Source: an uncultured Bacilli bacterium (GTDB taxonomy: Bacteria; Bacillota_I; Bacilli_A; RF39; UBA660). Taken from it: DNA of 12,098 nucleotides. The translations under genes were made by a program, and so were the position numbers. The stretch lies in contig CANRBD010000029.1 of the NCBI GenBank assembly GCA_947628765.1, positions 1-12,098 of the forward strand, read 5' to 3'. This document shows positions 7,868-12,098 of the stretch, piece after piece; the first letter of the stretch is position 1; each line of letters begins with the position of its first letter. The notes below the pieces were generated by a model. That model did not search any database and was not told where the DNA came from. It was given only the letters and a program-made list of their open reading frames with translations.

Positions 7868-7895
7868 ATTATACCATTTTATATTGTTTTGTCAA
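7868..7895 (-). promoter_or_regulatory. Consensus sigma-A promoter of the membrane protein-DUF1292 operon
   Basis: TTGACA (7890-7895), 16 bases, TATAAT (7868-7873) on the minus strand, with TGG directly upstream giving an extended -10. Both hexamers are perfect matches. The start of transcription is expected near 7861, so the ATG at 7863 would be at or before the 5' end of the mRNA. Confidence 0.88.
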
Positions 7896-7908
7896 ACATG
7901 ACGCAAAC

Positions 7909-7935
7909 AAAAAAAACACAGTTTAATGTGAGTTT
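7909..7935 (-). terminator. Intrinsic terminator of prfA-prmC, overlapping the prmC stop
   Basis: On the minus strand CACA and TGTG (7927-7930 with 7917-7920) close a six-base loop containing the prmC TAA, with further A-T pairs outside and a run of eight T (7909-7916). The stem is weak but the T-run is strong, and the next promoter starts just beyond. Confidence 0.6.
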
Positions 7936-8648
7936 TTGTCTATAAAAATAAATACAAAACGGTCTAAACCAGCAAAATCTTTTTCGACTTTAATTAAAGC
8001 TGTTTTAAAATATTTTCGCGCAATCTTTGTCACTGCACCGCCCTGGTCTTTACCAATTTCAAAAGCAATAAGCGCTGGATCATTCACATGATAAATTGCT
8101 TCACTTAAAATTTTTTCATAAAATTCAAGGCCATTATTCTCCGCATATAAAGCAATTTTTGGTTCATTGTTTTTGACCACATCTTCAATTTCTTCATCTG
8201 GTGAAACATAAGGCGGGTTACTAATAATTAAGTCATATTTAGCAAAAGTTTTTTCTAACATATCACTTAAAAAGAAATTGATGTCTACTTGATTAGCTAT
8301 AGCATTTTCTTTTGCAACATCTAAAGCTTCCTTAGAAATGTCGACCGCATCTACCAAAGCATCTAATTTTTTTTTAATCGTAATGGCAATAGCTCCACTT
8401 CCTGTGCCCAAATCAATTACTTTAATTTTTGATGGTAAAAATTCTTTCGCATAATCGATCGTTTTTTGAACTAAGAGTTCCGTTTCAAAGCGTGGAATTA
8501 AAACTTTAGGATTTACTTTAATCGTATTTCCATAAAAATTCACATCACCAATAATATACTGTACGGGCAATCCTTGCTTTAATTTTTGTAAACCGATTTC
8601 TAAAGAGGCTTTATCTAAATATTTTTTTAAATATTCATCGTCTTTCAT
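7923..8648 (-). CDS. prmC: Peptide chain release factor N5-glutamine methyltransferase, short N-terminus
   Basis: Uses S-adenosylmethionine to methylate the glutamine of the GGQ motif of release factors, which raises termination efficiency. The 241-residue product carries PVQYIIG (28-34), IPRFETELLV, the SAM-binding DLGTGSG (79-85) and the signature NPPY (144-147) that holds the target glutamine. The N-terminal helical domain that contacts the release factor is normally about 70 residues before the PVQYI-like motif (277 total in E. coli); only about 27 are present. The frame cannot be extended upstream because a TAG occurs at 8658-8660. The ATG overlaps the prfA stop by one base (TAATG), so translation is probably coupled to that of its substrate. 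Confidence 0.94.
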   Translation of the reverse strand: MKDDEYLKKYLDKASLEIGLQKLKQGLPVQYIIGDVNFYGNTIKVNPKVLIPRFETELLVQKTIDYAKEFLPSKIKVIDLGTGSGAIAITIKKKLDALVDAVDISKEALDVAKENAIANQVDINFFLSDMLEKTFAKYDLIISNPPYVSPDEEIEDVVKNNEPKIALYAENNGLEFYEKILSEAIYHVNDPALIAFEIGKDQGGAVTKIARKYFKTALIKVEKDFAGLDRFVFIFIDKNSH

Positions 8649-9703
8649 TATTCGCCTCTAAGTTTTCTATTTTGATCTTCGGTAATTAAGGCATTGATAA
8701 TATCGTCTAAAGCCCCTTCCATAACTCTATCTAAGTTTTTGGTCGTATATCCGATTCGGTGATCAGTTACTCTATTTTGAGGGTAATTATAAGTTCTTAT
8801 TTTTTCTGAACGATCGCCAGTACCAATTTTACTTCTTCTTTCATTGCCTAATTCTTCTTCTTGTTTTCGAAGTTCAATTTCATAAAGTCTCGTTCTAAGC
8901 ATCTGCATACATTTTTCTTTATTTTGTAACTGACTTCTTTCGTTTTGACAAGTAACAACCGTGCCTGTTGGAATATGCGTAATACGAACAGCGCTATCGG
9001 TAGTATTTACGCATTGCCCTCCAGCCCCAGTACTACGATAAACATCGATTCTTAAATCAGCAGGTTTTATCTCAATATCGACTTCTTCAGCTTCTGGCAT
9101 TACTAACACTGTCGCTGTTGAAGTATGGACCCTACCTTGAGTTTCAGTTACTGGTACTCTTTGAACACGATGCGCGCCACTTTCGTATTTTAATTTTGAA
9201 TAAACGTTTTCACCTTTAACCATAAATTCTACTAAAGGAAAACCGCCCATATCAGAATGTTCTTCGGATAATACTTCTAATTTCCAACCTTCTTTTTCGG
9301 CATATTTACTATACATACGATATAGATCACCGGCAAAGATATTAGCTTCATCGCCACCAGCAGCTCCTCTTATTTCGACAATAACGTTTTTCTCATCATT
9401 AGGATCTTTTGGTAATAATAAAATTTCGATATTAGCTTCTAATTCTTCTAGTTCTTTAGTAATTCTAGCTACTTCTTCTTTGGCAAATTCACCTAATTCA
9501 CTATCTTTTGTAAGCTCGTTTGCTTCTTCTAAATCGTTAGTTAAACTCTTATATTTTTGATAAGCATCATATGCATCTTTAAGTGAAGCTTGTTCTTTTG
9601 TAAGCTCTAAAGTTTTTTTTATGTCTTCTAAAACCTCAGGCTTAGTGAGCTCTAAAGTCAGTTCATTATAACGTTGTTCAATTACTTGTAATCTTTCTTT
9701 CAT
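8648..9703 (-). CDS. prfA: Peptide chain release factor 1 (RF1)
   Basis: Recognises UAA and UAG in the ribosomal A site and triggers peptide release. The 351-residue product has nearly the usual length. Domain order is the helical N-terminal domain, the codon-recognition domain with HRVQRVPVTETQGRVHTS (the PxT tripeptide PVT at 184-186 marks RF1 rather than RF2), and the GGQ loop RSTGAGGQCVNTTDSAV (GGQ 228-230; Gln230 is the methylation target). The residue after GGQ is Cys, where E. coli has His. A TTG six bases upstream is in frame but only 1 base from the AAAGGTG ribosome site, while the ATG at 9703 is 7 bases away and is chosen. Heads a two-gene operon with prmC, and has its own promoter. 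Confidence 0.97.
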   Translation of the reverse strand: MKERLQVIEQRYNELTLELTKPEVLEDIKKTLELTKEQASLKDAYDAYQKYKSLTNDLEEANELTKDSELGEFAKEEVARITKELEELEANIEILLLPKDPNDEKNVIVEIRGAAGGDEANIFAGDLYRMYSKYAEKEGWKLEVLSEEHSDMGGFPLVEFMVKGENVYSKLKYESGAHRVQRVPVTETQGRVHTSTATVLVMPEAEEVDIEIKPADLRIDVYRSTGAGGQCVNTTDSAVRITHIPTGTVVTCQNERSQLQNKEKCMQMLRTRLYEIELRKQEEELGNERRSKIGTGDRSEKIRTYNYPQNRVTDHRIGYTTKNLDRVMEGALDDIINALITEDQNRKLRGE

Positions 9704-9710
9704 ATTCAAT

Positions 9711-9718
9711 CACCTTTT
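9711..9718 (-). promoter_or_regulatory. Ribosome binding site of prfA (decides the start)
   Basis: AAAAGGTG on the minus strand is 7 bases from the ATG at 9703 and too close to the in-frame TTG at 9709. Confidence 0.65.
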
Positions 9719-9729
9719 AATCTTTAATA

Positions 9730-9758
9730 ATTATACTATATTTTATTACTAAATTCAA
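9730..9758 (-). promoter_or_regulatory. Sigma-A promoter of prfA-prmC
   Basis: TTGAAT (9753-9758), 17 bases, TATAAT (9730-9735) on the minus strand. It lies between the rpoE terminator and prfA, so prfA-prmC forms an independent unit. The expected transcript start is near 9723. Confidence 0.75.
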
Positions 9759-9820
9759 ATAGTGAGACTCCTGATAACTTAATTACTTGTTTTTTAATTT
9801 ATGATTCTCTACTTTTATTT

Positions 9821-9850
9821 AAAAAAAGACCATTGACTTGTCAACGGTCT
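9821..9850 (-). terminator. Strong intrinsic terminator after rpoE
   Basis: An 11-bp stem (9840-9850 with 9827-9837, minus strand AGACCGTTGAC and GTCAATGGTCT, one G-T wobble) with a very tight loop is followed by seven T (9821-9827). It begins 5 bases after the rpoE stop codon. Confidence 0.88.
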
Positions 9851-9855
9851 AAAAA

Positions 9856-10308
9856 TTAATCTTCTAATTCTTCTTCATCGATAATTGTTAAATCATCGTC
9901 ATCTTCTAAATCATCTAAATCCATATCAACATCGTCATCATCATCTAAATCGTCTTCACGATCAGCAATAATTTCATCCATTTCTTCAGCGGCTTCTTCG
10001 ATATCTTCTAAATCGTCTTCACCATAAGTCTCATCGTCATCTTCTAAACTAACTGTAGCTGGATGATGATCACGCAAATCCCAAGTGCCATCTTCTAATA
10101 AAACAAAATCTTTATCAGTCGTAAGCGAAGTATAATAATCACCTATTTTATCAGAATACTCAGTTTCTGAATAGCCTAACAAATCACAAATTGTCTTAAA
10201 AATCTCCGCCGTATTAAGAGGTTTTTTGCTTTCCTCTAAAATCATTTTCGTAAGCTCATCATAAGAATATTGCTCAAGTTCCTCTTTTGGCATTTTACTT
10301 AACTTCAT
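9856..10308 (-). CDS. rpoE: RNA polymerase delta subunit
   Basis: Accessory subunit of Bacillota RNA polymerase that lowers non-specific nucleic-acid binding and speeds recycling; unrelated to the E. coli sigma factor of the same gene name. The 150 residues show the two expected parts: an N-terminal HARE-HTH domain (about 1-80, YSYDELTKMILEESKKPLNTAEIFKTICDLLGY and a WDLRDH segment) and a very acidic, disordered C-terminal tail (about 88-150) made almost wholly of Asp and Glu. The B. subtilis protein is about 173 residues, so the tail is slightly short. GAGGAGG lies 7 bases before the ATG. A promoter starting inside the preceding gene drives it, and a strong terminator follows. The pyrG gene that often follows rpoE in Bacilli is absent here. 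Confidence 0.95.
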   Translation of the reverse strand: MKLSKMPKEELEQYSYDELTKMILEESKKPLNTAEIFKTICDLLGYSETEYSDKIGDYYTSLTTDKDFVLLEDGTWDLRDHHPATVSLEDDDETYGEDDLEDIEEAAEEMDEIIADREDDLDDDDDVDMDLDDLEDDDDLTIIDEEELED

Positions 10309-10315
10309 ATATTTT

Positions 10316-10322
10316 CCTCCTC
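10316..10322 (-). promoter_or_regulatory. Strong ribosome binding site of rpoE
   Basis: GAGGAGG on the minus strand, 7 bases before the rpoE ATG. It is the best anti-Shine-Dalgarno match in the window and consistent with high expression of delta. Confidence 0.8.
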
Positions 10323-10346
10323 ATATGCAAGTAACAGTCTTAGAAC

Positions 10347-10374
10347 ATTGTATCATATTCTGTCTATGTGTCAA
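10347..10374 (-). promoter_or_regulatory. Sigma-A promoter of rpoE, overlapping the end of the upstream gene
   Basis: TTGACA (10369-10374), 16 bases, TACAAT (10347-10352) on the minus strand, with TGA just upstream of the -10. The -35 box lies within the last codons of the DUF1934-like gene, whose stop (10364-10366) is in the spacer. No terminator separates the two genes, so rpoE can also be reached by readthrough. Confidence 0.8.
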
Positions 10375-10726
10375 TACTATATTGCAAATTTAATTCAAAA
10401 TCATCAATATAGGCACTATTTATGTATAAACTATACTTAATTTTAATAGCGTTTTTTTGACGTCTAACTTCATGAGTTGTCGTCTTAATATCAATCTTTC
10501 CTTCAGAAATAATATATGTACCATCTAGGGTTTTAGACTTATAAAAGCCTATTTTCATATAATAATCTTTTTTTCTTTCTAAATAAATAATTTCGTCTAA
10601 AGTAATGGTCGTCATAATTCCTTCATCGCTATATGTGATCTTTTGGCCATTTTTAATGCCTTTGCCTTCAAAAACATGATGTTGATTTTTGGACTTTAAC
10701 TCTGACTTTATATTAATTTTACTCAT
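10364..10726 (-). CDS. DUF1934-like (YwiB-type) small protein
   Basis: A 120-residue protein rich in beta-strand pattern with no signal peptide or membrane segment. Features such as DEGIMTTITLDEIIYLERKKDYYMKIGF in mid-protein and alternating strands up to the C-terminus resemble the DUF1934/YwiB family, predicted to form a calycin-like barrel; its function is unknown. Context supports this: in B. subtilis ywiB lies close to argS and rpoE, and here the gene sits directly before rpoE, though argS is absent. GAGGT lies 7 bases before the ATG. The assignment rests on overall pattern and synteny, not on a diagnostic motif. Confidence 0.75.
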   Translation of the reverse strand: MSKINIKSELKSKNQHHVFEGKGIKNGQKITYSDEGIMTTITLDEIIYLERKKDYYMKIGFYKSKTLDGTYIISEGKIDIKTTTHEVRRQKNAIKIKYSLYINSAYIDDFELNLQYSIDT

Positions 10727-10747
10727 AACATTTACCTCAATGACAAA

Positions 10748-10756
10748 ATTATACCA
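10748..10756 (-). promoter_or_regulatory. Extended -10 promoter of the DUF1934-like gene
   Basis: Minus-strand TATAAT (10748-10753) is preceded by TGG (10754-10756), an extended -10. There is no good -35 box; the upstream DNA is A/T-rich. Transcription should start near 10741, 14-15 bases before the ATG. Confidence 0.6.
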
Positions 10757-10816
10757 TATTTTTGCTTATATTTTTAAAATTTCTTCGAATAATAATTTTA
10801 GAAAAGGAGTGATAAT

Positions 10817-12098
10817 ATGAAAAAACACCGCATATTGCTTTTTTTATCTATCCTCTTTTTAATTTGTGTTTTATCATATATTGGCATATATACTTATGCC
10901 AAAATCACACCAAAATTAGCCATTGATGGCGCAAACGGTTACTACTTATATGATAGTCAAAACCAGTTATACACTGGAACTGCTAGTGAAGATTGGATTA
11001 GTTTAAACAAAATCTCGCCAAATTTAATTAATGCGACTATTTCGGTTGAAGATAAAAATTTTTATCATCATCAAGGTTTTGATTTTTTAAGAATTTTAAA
11101 AGCTATGTTTATAAATATTAAATCAGGTGATAGACTACAAGGAGCCTCAACTATTACTCAGCAATATACCAAAAATTTATTTTTAGATTTTGACAAAACT
11201 TGGAAACGAAAATTGAAAGAGGCTTGGCTTACTATTAGGTTAGAATCTCATTACAGTAAAGATGAAATTTTAGAAGGCTACTTAAATACCATTAATTATG
11301 GTGGCATCTTTGGCATTGAAAATGCCGCTAAATATTATTTTGGAAAAAGCTCTAATGAACTTACTTTAGCGGAGGCTACTATTTTAGCTGGCATTCCTAA
11401 AAACCCTAGTTTATATTCGCCTTTGATTAATCTTAAAAAAGCGAAACAAAGACAAAAACTTATTTTAGACTCGATGGTTGAAAACAACTATATCACTGAA
11501 AAAGAAGCTAAAGAAGCTTATCAAATAGAGCTCACATATAAAGCCGAAGAGGAAACTGATGACAACTTAAAAATGATGCGTTATTATCAAGATGCGGTCA
11601 TGGATGAGTTAGAAAGCATTGATTCAATTCCTGCTTCTTTCTTAGATACGGGCGGTTTAAAAATCTATACCAATTTAGATATTAATGCCGAAAAAATTTT
11701 AGAAGAAAGTGCCAATAATAATATCACTAACCCAAATATTCAATTAGCCGGTATTATCATGGATCCTAAAACCGGTAAAATTTTAGCTTTAACTGGCGGT
11801 CGTGATTATAATAAAAGTCAGTTTAATAGAGCTACTAAAGCTTCAAGGCAAATTGGTTCTACCATTAAACCATTTTTATATTATTCAGCTTTAGAAAATG
11901 GCTTTACCGCTTCAACTACTTTTACTAGTGAACGCACTACTTTTACTTTTGGTGAAAACAAAACTTACTCGCCAAAAAACTACAATGATAAATATCCTGA
12001 TAAACCCATCAGTATGGCCGCAGCTATTGCCTATTCCGATAATGTCTATGCAGTTAAAACTCATCTATTTTTAGGAGAAAATAATTTAGTCAACATGC
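10817..12098 (+). CDS. Class A penicillin-binding protein, bifunctional transglycosylase/transpeptidase (3' end missing)
   Basis: Envelope enzyme that polymerises lipid II into glycan strands and cross-links the stem peptides. The 427 visible codons run off the right edge. Residues 6-27 form the N-terminal membrane anchor. The glycosyltransferase (GT51) domain shows SVEDKNFYHHQGFD (catalytic Glu78), QGASTITQQYTKNLF (109-116 core) and RKLKEAWLTIRLE. The transpeptidase domain follows with SRQIGSTIKPF (nucleophile Ser348, Lys351) and the SxN motif SDN (407-409); the KTG motif would lie beyond the edge. Domain order and motifs match PBP1A/PonA. AAAAGGAG lies 7 bases before the ATG. Divergent from the DUF1934 gene, with about 90 bases between. 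Only weak plus-strand promoters are visible (for example TTGCTT at 10762-10767 with TCGAAT at 10785-10790). Its presence shows the organism makes peptidoglycan. Confidence 0.95.
   Translation, partial: MKKHRILLFLSILFLICVLSYIGIYTYAKITPKLAIDGANGYYLYDSQNQLYTGTASEDWISLNKISPNLINATISVEDKNFYHHQGFDFLRILKAMFINIKSGDRLQGASTITQQYTKNLFLDFDKTWKRKLKEAWLTIRLESHYSKDEILEGYLNTINYGGIFGIENAAKYYFGKSSNELTLAEATILAGIPKNPSLYSPLINLKKAKQRQKLILDSMVENNYITEKEAKEAYQIELTYKAEEETDDNLKMMRYYQDAVMDELESIDSIPASFLDTGGLKIYTNLDINAEKILEESANNNITNPNIQLAGIIMDPKTGKILALTGGRDYNKSQFNRATKASRQIGSTIKPFLYYSALENGFTASTTFTSERTTFTFGENKTYSPKNYNDKYPDKPISMAAAIAYSDNVYAVKTHLFLGENNLVNM

Noticed and set aside
9704..9709. TTG start for prfA, two codons longer
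   Set aside because: One base from the ribosome site; the ATG at 9703 is spaced correctly and matches the usual RF1 start.
10775..10800. 7-bp inverted repeat TAAAATT / AATTTTA before the PBP gene
   Set aside because: Short and made almost only of A and T, so expected by chance in this composition; no T-run or regulatory context makes it convincing.

Overview
The window is an AT-rich chromosomal segment of a low-GC Gram-positive bacterium. A PolC-type replicative polymerase with a nested exonuclease, an RNA polymerase delta subunit, DUF1934-like and DUF1292-like proteins and a class A penicillin-binding protein together point to a cell-wall-bearing Bacillota lineage, probably near the Erysipelotrichia/RF39-type relatives of Mollicutes (inference). 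All complete genes read through with TGA as a stop, so the standard bacterial code applies. No tRNA, rRNA, CRISPR array, insertion sequence or phage gene was seen.

Layout: almost everything is on the minus strand, transcribed right to left. In transcription order these are a DUF1934-like gene, rpoE (delta), prfA and prmC (1-base overlap), a 540-residue membrane-anchored protein of unknown function with a DUF1292-like gene close behind it, rnr (RNase R), and polC, whose last quarter runs off the left edge. At the right, a divergent plus-strand gene for a bifunctional PBP1A-type peptidoglycan synthase runs off the right edge. No gene-free stretch exceeds about 170 bases.

Transcription: the units are short and well marked. 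Near-consensus sigma-A promoters are visible before the DUF1934 gene, rpoE, prfA, the membrane-protein gene, rnr and polC. Intrinsic terminators follow rpoE, prmC, the DUF1292 gene and rnr, and three of these hairpins contain the stop codon of the gene they end. The likely units are DUF1934(-rpoE), rpoE, prfA-prmC, membrane protein-DUF1292, rnr and polC.

Function: the block is mainly information processing. It covers transcription fidelity (delta), translation termination (RF1 and the methyltransferase that modifies its GGQ motif), RNA decay (RNase R) and replication (PolC). The least explained part is the two-gene unit at 5917-7839: a proline-repeat, internally duplicated, single-pass membrane protein coupled to a small acidic DUF1292-like protein. 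Other points of interest are a PrmC lacking most of its N-terminal domain, a roughly 70-residue insertion in PolC, a changed conserved motif in RNase R and a perfect inverted repeat around the polC -35 box.
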